58,227 nucleotides of DNA from Pleurotus djamor (taxonomy: Eukaryota > Basidiomycota > Agaricomycetes > Agaricales > Pleurotaceae), in contig JAPEVF010000258.1 in assembly GCA_029747585.1 (NCBI GenBank), forward strand, positions 1 through 58,227, read 5' to 3'. Both the position numbers and the translations under genes were made by a program. Positions 1-11,988 of the stretch are shown here, in pieces. The notes beneath the pieces were generated by a model. That model did no database searches and had not been told where the DNA came from. It saw nothing but the letters and a program-made list of their open reading frames with translations. Position 1 is the first letter of the stretch. Each line of letters starts with the position of its first letter.

Positions 1-1
1 T

Positions 2-289
2 CTCCTCCATCTCTTCTTGGAGGCAAAGGACGATCGTTTCCGGGAAGTCGTGACCAAGGTACTTTTAGAGCGTTTCATCGCCCTTCGACCTCATCCTTGG
101 GGAGCTCTCGTCACCTTCATTGAGCTACTTCGTAACCCCAAGTACGACTTCTGGAGCAAGGACTTCATTCGCATTGCCCCCGAGGTTTCTCTTCTTCTCG
201 AGAGTGTATGTCCATTCCTCTATCGCTATTCTGAAGTCCCTTTAACGCATTTCTGTTCGCAGGTCTACACATCGCTTTTTCAATCCTAG
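2..289 (+). CDS. NOT1: CCR4-NOT scaffold subunit NOT1, C-terminal end (partial)
   Basis: The window opens inside the last exons of NOT1, the large scaffold of the CCR4-NOT deadenylase complex that controls mRNA decay in the cytoplasm and transcription in the nucleus. The visible part carries the highly conserved C-terminal signature LLERFIALRPHPWGALVTF followed by IELLRNPKYDFW and IRIAPEV, matching the end of the NOT1 C-terminal domain that binds NOT2/NOT5. A 57 bp intron (206-262, GTATGT...CGCAG) interrupts the end; splicing gives ...LLLESVYTSLFQS and a stop at 287-289. The intron length is a multiple of three, so the frame also stays open if it is retained. The 5' part of the gene lies outside the window. 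Family identity is secure from the signature. Confidence 0.93.
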   Translation, partial: LLHLFLEAKDDRFREVVTKVLLERFIALRPHPWGALVTFIELLRNPKYDFWSKDFIRIAPEVSLLLESVCPFLYRYSEVPLTHFCSQVYTSLFQS

Positions 290-624
290 AACGATGTGTT
301 GCTAGTATCCTTGCTATCTGTTGCTCATATCTCCTGTTTTTATCTGGGTTTCTCCTCCTTATAATCACACTTGTATTGTATTATCACGCTTTCCCTCATT
401 TTCCTGCTATCAACGCAATGGTGTAAAAAGTCAACTCTTCAGCCCAATCACAATTCAGTCAGTTCGATTGTAAACAGGATTTTAGGATGTAATCAACGGT
501 AGTGACGTCCCAGAAGTAGATAAATAGAGCCAAGTACATTCGAACAGCGATGCCCAACGACAAATGGGTAGCGAAGACGAAAGCTGCAAATGACATCTAC
601 CCCATAAAGTTTTGGAAATCACAT
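290..624. other. convergent intergenic region
   Basis: This 335 bp stretch lies between the stop of NOT1 (plus strand) and the stop of the membrane protein on the minus strand, so it should hold only two 3' UTRs. It is AT-richer than the flanking coding DNA. No gene, tRNA or repeat was recognised in it. Confidence 0.6.
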
Positions 625-1712
625 TTATGAAGTCTTTGCGCGAGGATCGGGCTGCACCTCATCATCGTTCAAGACAGACTCTCGCCACAAGAAGATGGCG
701 GTCATCGACGCGCCGGGTCCAAACAACGGGATGGCAAATGCATGCCAAATTGCAAACGTCAAGACCTCGGCAGCGTCGCGTGCAAACCAGAGTGTGCCCA
801 AGATCGACGAACCGAACGCGAAGACAAGGTCCCACTTAAGGAAGTCCTCAGTCTTGGAAGTCAAACTTGCTGCAAGGGGTAGAGGGGATGTCGATGGGAA
901 GAAGGCAAGTAATGCGGGGACGTCGAAGAGTTTCGGGCCTACGATTGCGAGATGCATTGAGGAGGCGGCAATGAAGGATCCGATGTAGAGGGTCCGAATT
1001 GTCTTGTATCCTGACTGCGAGTGACGATGGGAAGGACGGAATAATTTGTGGCCCATGAATGCGGCGGATGCGAACATCGGGAATATCTGCCATAGCGCCG
1101 TCACTGTTGGGTCTCGGAGAACCATTAGACCGACTGAGGGGATAATCGTTCCAACAAACGTTGCAAAGACGATGGCTTCCGCGTCGGCTTGCGTGACATG
1201 GACAGTTGGGTGGGAAACGAGATTCGCTGAGCCGCGCCAGATGAAGATGGGCCAATATAATGTCATGGTTAGACCAATGGTGATTGATTGACCGAGTAGT
1301 CCGACAATCATGGGGAATGCGAGGAGAAGCGGTCGGCTTTGACGTTGCGCCTCAATCAAGGGGAAAGCCATTAGGCCTCCAGCCGTACCCATGAAGTACA
1401 TCAAGACTGGTGACACCTTTGGTTCAAGGATGGCATGGAAGAAGGCGACCAAGTTGCATAGGAAGCCATCTAGGCCATGAAGGCCGGAGACATGATGGAG
1501 GTAGGGCGAGTCCGAAGCAGAGCAAGCCTTCGCTAGGTCGTCCCCCAGGCCTGAGCTCAGAAAACTCCCCGAAAGATAACGGACGCCAAGTGCTGTTAGC
1601 ACGGGGAATATGATTCCAGGCAACACATAACCTGTTATAAGTGTGAGTAGCCTGACGAGTAGCAGAAAGCTTATGTTTCTTTACCATTTATAAAGCCCTG
1701 TTTCGTGCTCAT
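625..1712 (-). CDS. polytopic membrane protein of unknown function
   Basis: Two exons encode about 344 residues: a 28-nt first exon (1712-1685, MSTKQGFIN) and one long exon from 1631 to the stop at 625-627, joined across an intron of 53 bp (1684-1632, GTAAAG...AACAG). The start at 1712 is chosen because it restores a hydrophobic N-terminal segment (GYVLPGIIFPVL) directly after a short polar leader. At least six to eight hydrophobic segments are visible, including LMYFMGTAGGLMAFPL, MIVGLLGQSITIGLTM, IVFATFVGTIIPSVGL and a C-terminal FAIWHAFAIPLFGPGA. There is no ATP-binding, transporter or enzyme motif I can name. Proteins of this general layout occur in many fungi without an assigned role. 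It converges with NOT1 and diverges from the phosphoesterase. Confidence 0.7.
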
Positions 1713-1959
1713 GGGGAGACTGTGATGGTTGGGAAGAGAGAAGTGTAGACGCGCATCATGACCAGACGCATGAACTTCATGTTCGCAAACTATTCGCTTC
1801 CGATCGGGCCCCACGTGCCCGTCAGGAGCGTCCTATCTGATGAGAAAACCATAGGGGTCGGCTGTGAGTGTGGGTTCACCAGCACTGGCACTGCCCAGCA
1901 GCTCTCCGCTCGAGCATGACCGGGACCTCCGAAATAACTTCTTGCCTTCAACCTCTACC

Positions 1960-2958
1960 ATGAACGTCTGCAAGGCCTACACTAACTATGAAGAAGCACC
2001 TGCACATCCAGGAGACGGCTGGACGCGTTTCGTCTGTCTTTCTGACACTCATAGTCGCGTCTTCACCCAAATTCCAACGGGCGATGTATTGATACACGCT
2101 GGTGACTTGAGTAGCTGGGGCTATACTGCCCACCTTGAAGAGACCATTGATTGGCTCAAAACGTTGGATCATCCCATAAAACTGTGCGTTTGCCAAACGT
2201 CTTCGCTAATTCACCACTTTATGACCTCCCTCAGAATAGTTGCAGGTAATCATGATGTATGTGACGTTCATCGTGGCTTTTGACAGCCAACGCTGACTTG
2301 ATACGAAGTTGTGCTTAGATGAGGAACTCTTTAAGCGTTATGGAAATCCTCTGCAGGGACATGTGCGTGCAGAGCCCGTTCTTCGAATGACATTACTAAC
2401 CCACCAAGTACATAGGATCCTCGGGATAAACTTGAAGTAGCTCGGGAAGTGGTTTTGGGTGATGAAGCAAAGGCCGCGGGGATACGCTACCTCGAGCATG
2501 AAGCATGCACAATCACCACTCCCTCTGGCATATCCTGGAAGGTGTATGGTTCACCAGCGGCACCGGAGTATTCCAGCGGCGCATTTCAGTATCGAACTGA
2601 CGACCAAGCCGATGGTGAGTGCTTTGCTCCACGACTTATGATGTGGCATTCCTGACTTGCACACGTAGCCATCTACGCGCGGATACCAGAAGAAACACAG
2701 ATTCTCATCACACATACGCCGCCGCATGGAGTACTAGACCTGACAAGGAAGTCTATGCGGGCGGGGTGTCACTGTCTGAGTCATCGGTTGACCGAGTTGA
2801 CTGCTTGCAGGCTCCATGTCTTCGGACATATCCACGAAGCCCACGGTGTACAGCACATACCAGCTTCTAGCCAAGCTGTAGAACGAGTTGCCGTGAACGC
2901 CGCTATGGCACATCTAGGTTCACGAAGCAAGCCTACCATCATCGATCTAAAATCCTGA
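1960..2958 (+). CDS. calcineurin-like metallophosphoesterase (MPPED/UPF0046 type)
   Basis: Five exons (1960-2183, 2235-2256, 2309-2362, 2416-2614, 2669-2958) splice to 789 nt, 262 residues. The metal-binding motifs of the class I metallophosphoesterase fold follow in order: CLSDTHS near the N-terminus, GDVLIHAGDLS, VAGNHD assembled across the 22-nt second exon, ITHTPPHG, and HVFGHIHE. These supply the Asp, His and Asn ligands of the dinuclear metal centre. The spacing and the THTPP and GHIHE wording match the small eukaryotic MPPED1/2-like group, soluble enzymes that hydrolyse phosphodiesters such as cyclic nucleotides; the natural substrate here is unknown. No signal peptide is seen, so it is probably cytosolic. 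Its stop lies 50 bp from the stop of convergent RPC82. Confidence 0.88.
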
Positions 2959-3008
2959 TAAAGGCTCTTATACCATCCTCCCGACCATTTGTTCGCCGTA
3001 CTTCATTG

Positions 3009-5157
3009 TCAATCATCGCCACTCCCCAGAACAGCGAGATCTTTTATAATAAATACAGCTTCCTCTACGCGCATCTGGAGGATCATGAGTTTTTGCCTTT
3101 TTGTTTCCCACTCTTTCAAGGTCTCTTGTTCCATGGGTGTGAGGAGATTCATATCAGCGGCCACGTCGCTGCGTTGTGTTTTGTCTAGCACGGCCTTAAC
3201 GCTAGAATCCTCTTGTTCGGCTTGCCTGCGCACCCCGATATTGTATAGCGTTTTGTAGAGGTGGCCGAGAATCACCGAGTAGGCTTTTTGAAGGTCGACG
3301 TACCTAGGAACCAGGATCGGTGAGCGACTTCAAGAAGAAATTAGAGATCGCTCATACCATAGGTAGAACGTTCTGGTGGGGTTGTGATCTGCACTTTTGG
3401 CAACCTCTTGCGTGCTGATCAAGTAATCTGCAGCGAGGGCAGACAATAGAGGTCGTACGTCTTTGTTTGGCATCATCACAACTTTCGATATCTAAAAACC
3501 ATCAGAGGACTAGAGCACGAAGGATATTTAGTCCACATGCCTGCTTCTCATCCATTTTGCCTGTTTCAAGCAGTAGTCGGATGATGCGAACGCCCTGGTC
3601 ACCGTGCTTCTCTCGTGCGACGGCTTCGAGCACGCGTTTTCGTAGTCTGTGAGCTACTAACTCGAAGTCTATCTGTACTTTTGACGAGGTAAAGGACAGG
3701 AACGCCGCGGCTCTACCGGCAGGCGTGGGGTTGTCGGCGGACGAGAGTATTCCCAGATAATCTTTGAGGCAGTTGACAATACTTGACTTATGGGACCGTA
3801 CGAGGCCTGCGGCTATATTATCTTCATCAGAGATATTTTGCGCAATGTTGGCGATTGAGACGGGTTCTGACATAAAACATGAGGGGATAGAGTCTAAGGA
3901 AATACGGGAACGGACATACCGGTTCGTGGGTCTTCCAGACGGCTCTGATTGGAAGAAGACGCGCGAAGGACGGCACGCACGACGGTGGCAGCTCCATCAT
4001 TATAACGTTCTCGGGCAGCTTGTTCTATCAGCTGTGAACAAAGGCATTAGTCACTGCATTGGTGGGATTTAACTGGACGTACGTGGTTGCGGATATGGAT
4101 GCTGAATCGTTTGTGGTTAACACGAAAAAAGACCGTGTCCTGGTCAAAAATTTAGTGTCTTTAAGACAAGAACGAGGACCAAGAACTCACATCGACGCGC
4201 TCCTCTTCTTGTGGCTTGATTAAAATCAGCCAACCTCATTGCCAATGGGGTAGATAAAGCGCACTTTGGATTTATGGCCGTTTTGATCGACAGCAGTGAG
4301 CCTCTAAAACGACTAATAAATTTCTTCAGGCTCATCTTTGCACTGGAGGATTATGCACTAACCAGACCAATCTTCTCAATCTCAGCGTCTTCCCTCTGAA
4401 TTCGCGCTTTAGCCGTTTCGCTAGCTTGGCGCAAATCCTTAGCAGTGGGGAAGTTGACGATTTTGGCCTTTTCCTCATTCTGATACTGTATGAGTCGGTC
4501 TCGAGGAGACATGTGTGAGAGTTCTGTTGTTGGTCGAAGATAGGCGGCAGAAACGAGTTTGTGTAGTGTCTGGGTATATAAGGCGGCCTCTAGTCGTGTG
4601 TCGGGCTCAACGATGCAGGACATGGCATTGGCGTGAGAGCACACCTTTGGTTAGACCATGCGATAGTGCACCTATTATTTCTGGCGGTCGCAACTTGCCA
4701 TGATCGAGGACTAGCTGGATGATATCGGCTCCCTGAAATGCAGACATTGTAAGCAACGGCGCCCTACAGGACGCGATTTGTGTCAAGCTCACAGCGGGAC
4801 CATATAGCTCCTTAGCTTGCCACACAAACTTCCCAAAGCGTAGTCTCATCAAACATTCGTCGGTGTTAACTTCGAACACCTCTCCCTCGTCTTCAGTAGT
4901 CGCATGCCAAACGATATTATGTTGTATGAGAACCAAAAGCGCAGCCCGGGTAGTTCGTGGCTTCATTGACGCATATCGAACAAGTTGAGGAAATGTAAGG
5001 CGTCCTCGAGTCAGAAGTGTGGATAGGACATTCTATTTGAGCCCAACTCAGGTTTTCCAGACAGAGGGAGAGGCTTTTCAAGACGCACAGAAGTTAGCGG
5101 ACCAAAGTGAGTCTGTACTACTTGAGAGCATAGTCTAGCGGTGTGCACATCCGCCAT
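3009..5157 (-). CDS. RPC82: DNA-directed RNA polymerase III subunit RPC3 (Rpc82)
   Basis: Eleven exons (5157-5089, 5032-4793, 4732-4645, 4589-4363, 4303-4265, 4214-4191, 4139-4083, 4031-3920, 3866-3541, 3491-3358, 3303-3009) splice to 1611 nt, 536 residues. The protein matches the Rpc82/RPC3 family along its length: an N-terminal winged-helix segment (MADVHTARLCSQVV, LTRGRLTFPQLVRY), the DTVFFRVNHKRFSIHIRNHL block, KVQIDFELVAHRLRK, then MMPNKDVRPLLSALA and the SADHNPTRTFYLW signature before a C-terminal coiled region. Rpc82 with Rpc34 and Rpc31 forms the trimer needed for Pol III initiation at tRNA and 5S genes. The ninth intron uses a GC donor (3540-3492, CAG then GCATGT). Several exons are tiny (24, 39 and 57 nt). 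The gene is tail-to-tail with the phosphoesterase. Confidence 0.95.
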
Positions 5158-5511
5158 ACTTTGAATGCAATGGATAGTGAGTTGTTGGCGGTGGCCTTGA
5201 AGAAACTTTTCTCTTAAACGATAGGGGTAGTCAAAATCACGTGCTGAGCGCTGAAGCGCGACATGTTCTCTCACTCAGTCGGAGTCAGAGCACCTGGTAG
5301 ATATGTACTTACTACCAATAGTAAGCTCCATCATGACCTCGAGCACTGTTCTCTTCGCGTCCGTTTCACGGAATTCTAGTGTTCTAGTTGGTGAATCCGT
5401 GGGTGACCATGGTAGCAGCCATGTCGTTCCACCTGTCTCGGCTGCTCCTCAGTGGACTATAACATAGGCCAGCTCGTCCTAGCTGTAGCACGAGTCTTAG
5501 CCTGGTCCCCC
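5158..5511. other. divergent intergenic region between RPC82 and OPT
   Basis: This 354 bp stretch separates the start codons of RPC82 (minus) and the oligopeptide transporter (plus), so it must carry both promoters. No clear TATA box was found. A short open stretch in frame with the transporter runs from about 5452, but it has no ATG before 5512. No other gene is supported. Confidence 0.55.
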
Positions 5512-8500
5512 ATGGTGGCTGATGACAAGGGTACCCAAATCCTCGCTCGGAACACCTCCCGTCTCTCTGCATCCACGCGTACCTCCTCAACAGATACCCT
5601 TGTCTCCAAAGACCTCGAGAAGACNCTTCACCCACCGGCAGACGAGCTGAGATCATCACACTCTAACGCCTCTGCTAATGGGGGACCCGGTCATCTTGAT
5701 CATATCATAACGACTGGCCAAGACGTGTCCAATTACCTCGTTGATGTCCGTGACGATGGTGGTTCAGCCCTTACATTCAGGGCATTTGCTCTTGGAACAG
5801 TCTTTGCTGGACTGGGTGCGACACTGTGCCAGGTTATTTCCTGCGACTGCNTGGAGCTCGCGTTCTNACATCTTGTACCCCAGATATACCATTATAAACC
5901 CGTTCAAATGGGTGTTTCGGTGACATTCCTACAGTTGATTATATATACCACGGGAAGATTGTGGGATATAGTCTGCCCTAAACCCTCCTGGGTCGATAGA
6001 ACGCGGCTCGCATTCATAAGTCCCGTCCTTTCGTTCCTGCACTCAAACGGGAAATTCTCCTTGAAGGAGGTACACCGTCATATGTTGCAGTTGTTCCCGA
6101 ACTACTACCTGATCGTACTTTCAATAGCATGCGGTTGCATCTCTCATCGCCTCCACAGCTGCTAGCAATAGCAATGCGATATCCAACTTTGCCGTTCAGC
6201 GGGCAAGCTAGCTCCCTCTGTTACTTGGACATTGTTAACTTTCTGTATCCATAGCTGTATTACAATACGCGAACAGACAGTTTCACTGTTATCATGACCA
6301 CGTTTTCAGCAGGTGTATTTGGGTAAGCCTCGAGCTTCATCTCAACATTATCCCTGTTGACAATCGACAAGCTATGGACTTGTCGGCTTACTTCGCCCGT
6401 TCACAGTATACCCAAGTGACATGGTATATTGGCATGTACGCCCTCATCATACCTATCCCCACGAATCGCACTTATCTACCCCGTACTCTTCAGAACCTCC
6501 ACACAATCTCCATTTTCCAAAGTGCGATCTATTCCATGACGTCCGTGACTGCCGTGTATAATAAGTCTTTCATTAGCCCTACACTTTCACGGCTCCAAAA
6601 ACCGCAAGCGGCTGAAGATGTTCTGGCTATCCTTCATGTCTATGTTCTTCTACGAGATCATCCCTGCTTATATGTTCCCAACGCTGAACGGTGTCAGCGC
6701 CTTTTGTCTCGCCTCGCAGAACGCGTCAAGCAGCGTGAAGAATTTTATCACAAATTTGTTCGGCGGAGCAAATGCCAACGAAGGCTTAGGACTGCTCAGT
6801 GTGAGCTTCGACTGGCAATACATAGGCTCCAAGTACGTGCCCCTCGCTCCTTCAATTCTAACTCTACTTAACCCTGTCTAGTCCACTGTACCTTCCTCTG
6901 GTTCAGCAAGGTGTGTAAATTTGCCCCCCATCTCGAATCGAGTTCCTGAGATCGTCAGCGAACTCCTGGATCGGGTATGCCTTTTGCTACATCGCTGTTA
7001 TGGCGATATATTACTCCAATACCTGGAACGTAGGTCTCAAGAGCTTTCTAAGCAATGATTGAGTTGCCTAAACTTACCGCCTTTATGAAGTCGAAGTCAT
7101 TCCCTATGCTTTCTTCCTCGATTTTCGCTTCCAATGGGACAATATACAACCAAACAGCTGTTTTTGGCCCAACCTTCTCTCTGAATAGTACTGCGCTCTC
7201 CGAAATTGGTTTGCCCGCGCTCACTGGGTCCAATGCTTGGCACAGTCTGACCGCGAATTTATCAGTGCGTCCTTGACCTATCGTACCGTTTCCAATGGTT
7301 TACAACGTGCCTACAGATTGGCGGACTGATTGCTCACTGTATTCTGTTCTGGGGTCCGAGTATCCGCGAGACTTGGAAGAATGGTGATTCGTACAAGCAA
7401 GACAGACACTACGTCGTAAGTTCCCTATTCACGCCAATGACCCCGAGTCTTTACCTTTACACGCCGAGTCTTTACCTTCACGCGTAAACAGGCTATGCAG
7501 CGGTACAAGGAGGCTCCCTGGTGGTGGTACATCGCTTTGTTGACTACTTCCTTTGTAGCCGGTATGTTGCGATCAGGTTTACCCTCCACCTACCTCACCC
7601 TTCCGTTTAGGCCTCGCTGTTGTTATTCGAGGTCAGACTACCGTGACTTGGTGGGCCTACATTGTCGCACTCCTGCTAGGCTCCATGATTACCGTAAGCT
7701 AATGTTCATCTATTTTCTTACCTCTTGTTCTCAGCGGTTTGCTTTTGCAGCCTTTCTCAATTATGCTCACCGCCCGGCTCGGTCATGGCGTATATACTTC
7801 ACAGTTGATGAAGATGGTCGCTGGGATCCTCTCGCCTGGGAAGCCAGTTGCGAATCTCTACGTCCGTAAATGAGTTCATCGCCTTCTGCCGCAGCTCATA
7901 TATTTCTAGTTCTCAATGTGGAGTCACGAAGTTGTTATGACGGCGATGCATTTATCGTCTGATCTCAAGATGGGACAGTACTTGAAGATACCGCCTAGGG
8001 TCATGTTTGTCGCTCAGCTGTGGGGTACTTGCATCGGTGACTGTCCAAACTTCTCTCAATAGAGGATCATTACTGAATATTCTACCATAGGCTCTGTAGT
8101 TAGTTATGGTGAGTTCCATCCCCTGACTTGGATTCCTACTCCTAATGCCGGAGAAAAGTTGTAATGTCGTCCATTGTGGACTCGCAGCGAGAAGTTCTCC
8201 TGAAACCAAATGGCTCCAATGTCTGGAGTGGCCAATCTCTTCAGATGACCAACAGCGCAGCGGTCACGTATGCACTCCATCTCTGGCTCTCCGGCACGGT
8301 TGACAACTGATTCAACGCTTGGCCTTCCCAGCTGGTCCTTGGCAAGGGAGCTCTATGGCTTCAGTAGTCGGTACTGGATAGTCCCATGGAGCTTGTTAAT
8401 TGGTATGATACCAACGTCGCTTCAGTGGCTCTTATGGAAGGTATGCACTAGTTCTTCGAAGCTCACTAAGGCGGTCTTGCTCAAGGTCGATAGAAATATC

Positions 8501-9030
8501 CCAAGCTTGGGCCTCTCCAAGTGGATAACATAGTTCTCCCAGTGATCTACATGGTATGTATTCTCTGGAACGTCTGAACTTTCTCTCCTCATCGAAACAT
8601 GCTCAGTACTCGGCCCTGCTTACCGTCGGTGTCACGTCGGCCATCACCTCGAGTATCATCGTAGGCCTGGTTTCACAGCTTTGGCTTCGAAAATACCACC
8701 CACGGTGGTATACGAAATACAACTATCTACTGGGAGGGGGTAGGTTGAATCTCCTCGTCCCTCTATGGTTAAGTTTTCATGAAACTTCCTAGCCCTCAAT
8801 GGTGGTGCCCAGGTCATGGTTTTCATTTTATCATTTGCGGTATTTGGTGCTTCTGGCTCAGAGCGGCCATTCCCACATGTGAGTCTGAAGACCAAATACC
8901 GTAGAATCACTTGTTAACCCGGTCCATCTAGTGGGCAGGTAATCCTGCCAAAGGGCATGTTGATCATTGCAATGGCAACGATGCCCTCTCGAAGCACTCG
9001 AAGCATTACNATTCTCATAAGGCAAGATGA
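5512..9030 (+). CDS. oligopeptide transporter, OPT family
   Basis: I traced 22 exons that splice to exactly 2376 nt, 791 residues, so the broken-looking frames are introns and the gene appears intact. OPT proteins are proton-coupled plasma-membrane importers of small peptides (also glutathione or metal-chelate conjugates). Landmarks in order: TGQDVSNYLVDVRDDGG before the first membrane segment, IYHYKPVQMGVSVTF, HAVASLIASTAAS, NFAVQRLYY, MFWLSFMSMFFYEIIP with the following AYMFPTLNG, NEGLGLLSVSFDWQYIGS, AVFGPTFSLN, GLPALTGSNAW, APWWWY, KMGQYLKIPPRVMF, NVWSGQS and WAGNPAKGHVDHCNG near the C-terminus. One intron (6203-6254) has a GC donor (CGG then GCAAGC), required to join NFAVQR to LYY. Three ambiguous bases fall in the gene; those at 5867 and 5836-5860 region are intronic. 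Start 5512 is the first in-frame ATG. Confidence 0.94.
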
Positions 9031-9189
9031 TGTTGCATCGGTTTCATTTGTCTTNTATGATGCTTCTTTTATCGTTTCGACTCTGTACATTTTGCTGCGA
9101 AATACTGGAATTGCTGTTTTCTGTTCGTCACGTACCCTTACCGTAGACTAAGANCATCCCTCCTTCCCGATCTCTAGGAGACACGACCC

Positions 9190-9197
9190 TATAAATA
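9190..9197 (+). promoter_or_regulatory. TATA box of the 5'-nucleotidase gene
   Basis: TATAAATA lies 60-67 bp upstream of the ATG at 9257, a spacing that fits a short 5' UTR in a fungal promoter. Sequence match only; the transcription start was not determined. Confidence 0.5.
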
Positions 9198-9256
9198 GGG
9201 ACGCTGCACTGGCTAAAAATAGGTCATCCTNANCTTGCACTGATCATAACCCAACC

Positions 9257-11931
9257 ATGTCTTCATCTAAGCTTCACATCACACATTTCAATGATGTTTA
9301 TCGCGTCAAACCCCAAAAATTATCCTCAACTTCAAATGATACTATTGATGTCAACCAATTCGCCGCGATGCTAGACAGCGTTCGTCAAAGCTGGCCAGAT
9401 GGCGCCGGGCTCACACTGTTTTCTGGTGATCTATTCGCGCCGTCAGTTGAGAGCTCCGTTACTCGAGGAAGTCATATGGTCAGTATGCTTATATCAACTT
9501 GAGCTTCGCTGAGCATCCATCGCAGGTACCAGTGATCAACGAGCTTGCTCCTGATGTATCATTAGTTGGTAAGTTACTTCTTGAATGATCACTCCATTCT
9601 GTNNNNAAATCTNTGNCTTGGCGGTACAGGAAATCACGACTTCGATTTTGGTGAGTATTTCAAATCCTATANCATCGCNCAGACNAATAGACTAANGATG
9701 TCATGATGTCTAGGGTATCANCATCTACGCCTTCTTGTCAAGGACACAAAATTTGTATGTCATGCCCCTGCGATCACTNCCAATACTTNTCTTATTNTTN
9801 CCTACAAGCCATGGCTCCTNAGCAACATCATCGATGACAAAACNNATNGTGTCCCTGAGGACCTCCACGAATTCCAAGTNGTAGAACGATCCGGGATTCG
9901 GATCGGAATTATTGGATTGGTGGAGAAGTAGGTCGGATCGTTTCATCTTTTCTGGACGTCTCAGGCTCCAGCTAACGTCGTGCTTGAAAGAGAATGGATC
10001 AGTACGGTGTCGACTTGGCCTCCGAATTTCAAATACAAGGATATGGCTGAGGTCGGTCGTGACCTTTCTGCGCGTTTACGCGACCCAGAGGGTGAATACA
10101 AGTGTGATATCATCGTGGCACTTACCCATGCAAGGTAAGCATTGATANCTAGTTCGTAGTAAAAGCGTNGGGCTTCCTTNACGCAGTTTCATAGAATTCC
10201 GAATGTAAGTGNTTCGCATCCCTTTACTACCTCAAATCACAACCCTCATCTGGTACAATAGGATATCAAACTCGCAAAAAGTCTTTCAGCCCTGTCTTCG
10301 GCGGGNCAAAAGGACTCATCTATCGAGAACATCCACGGTGTCGACTTGATTCTGGGCGGCCATGACCATCTCTACTATGTATCTCGGGGGGTGGATGGNT
10401 GGGAAGCCTACGATACAACCCAGGACGTGTTGGGTGCTGAAGAAGACAAGGGCGATGTTTTGGTGGTGAAAAGTGGCACAGACTTTCGCGATCTTAGCGG
10501 CATGATTCTTGAACTGCAAGACACNCCNCCAGGAAGCATTAGGCGAAAAATAATAAAGCGNATTACGGGTCAGTCGTTGGTACCAGATNNNANTCATTCC
10601 CCAGCTGATGNNNNNNNNATGATAATAGGNATCCGACACGAAACCAAGCCTGGGTCNGATAAATCACAAAATATGGTTGCAATCGTGGACAAGATCCTAT
10701 CCTCTGTGGGCTCAACCTTGAAAGCACCNGTGTGCAAGAGCGAAGTCATCCTTGANTTGNGGTCGCAATTNATACGAACTANGGAAGTGAGTTNCGCGTG
10801 TAATNGGGTNGCNGGANGTGTCGGGTTAACGCACCCACCAGTGTGCATCATCGAATTGGTTTGCTGACGTCGTCCGACATGCGTACGACGATGCGCTATG
10901 CCTTCAAGGNTGTGGCGGCTCAGATGGTGTCTTCATATGNGCTGGGACNTTNCGAGGAGANTCTACNTANGGCCCTGGTNNGGTNNNATCTCGCNGTCCC
11001 TTTGNCNGTGATCTGANTGNNTCTANGCAGGTATCATTACACTGGGCGACATTACTGANATTCTTCCCTTTGAGGATCCGCTTGTCGTTCTAGAGCTTGA
11101 TGGCCAGGCTATCTGGGANTCTCTCGAAGCGGCTTTGTCGACGTGGCCGGCACAGGAGGGACGTTTCCCNGTAGTTTCTGGCTTCCGAGTGTCTTGGGAT
11201 TCGCGAAAGCCTCCAGGTCAACGGGTCCTCGGGGTTTGGTTGGTGAATGAGGTGGATGAGAGTGACCACGGTCATGCATCTCAACCGGGAAGTATACACG
11301 AACTCGCGGANGGAGAGCCTGTAGAGAGGACGAAGGACGGAAGACAGTACAAAGTCGTCACCNGACAGTATATGGCGGAAGGTCATGATGGATTCCTACC
11401 GCTTTTGGGGCANANGTTCCTTGTTGACGACGAGTGTGGCCANATGATGAGNACAATNGTCAGAAGATATTTGCTNGGTAAGNNATNTATTGTCAANAAC
11501 GCAAGAGGTTCGTTCTTATNNCCGTACTAGGTTCACAATTCGTAAACAAGATGGCCCACACAAATGATGACTCTGCGTTCGCCCAGTTCGCCGCTTCCAC
11601 ACGAAATGCAATCAGTCACGAGCAAAAACGCCAAGAAGCCCATAATATTCGCAAGAAGAGGGGAATCGAGACACCCGCATTGCTGAAGTGGAGGAAAGCT
11701 GCAAGCTTGGCACTTCATTGGTCGCGGTCAAAGAGCCATTACCGGACCCAGATGAATGTGACTATGAACGAACATATGAGCGGGATCGATCCCTTCGACG
11801 GCGAGATGGTGAGAAAGGGCGAATGTCAAAAATGGAAAGCGGAGGAGGGTCAGAGAAAGGCAGACGACGCCCTCTTGATCATCAGGCCGGAAGTCGATGG
11901 TCGCTTGAAGGATGAAGGCAGACAGCAGTGA
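9257..11931 (+). CDS. 5'-nucleotidase / metallophosphoesterase, cytosolic type
   Basis: A multi-exon gene for a UshA-like 5'-nucleotidase, which removes phosphate from nucleotides or related phosphomonoesters. The N-terminal metallophosphatase half shows all metal motifs: ITHFNDVYRV, LFSGDLFAPS, VGNHDFDFG (split by introns), VALTHAR and ILGGHDHLYY. The C-terminal nucleotidase half is seen from GIITLGDITEILPFEDPL (about 11035) onward. The last intron ends at about 11530 (TACTAG), and the final exon gives GSQFVNKMAHTNDD, TMNEHMSGIDPFDGE, and ends EVDGRLKDEGRQQ, a tail typical of the fungal group. There is no signal peptide, so the protein is probably cytosolic rather than a surface ectonucleotidase. 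Dozens of N bases at 9600-11520 make residues uncertain there. It converges with the small membrane protein 57 bp downstream. Confidence 0.87.
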
Positions 11932-11988
11932 AGGTCCAGCATGAGATTATGATGATGTGTATCTAACATGAAACCGAATCGAAAGAGG

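Noticed and set aside
5512..9030. Oligopeptide transporter as a frameshifted pseudogene
   Set aside because: Every apparent frame break coincides with a short intron; 22 exons sum to 2376 nt with all OPT landmarks in order.
9600..11520. 5'-nucleotidase as a pseudogene because of interrupted frames
   Set aside because: Breaks fall at introns or at runs of N; metal motifs and C-terminal tail are intact on both sides.
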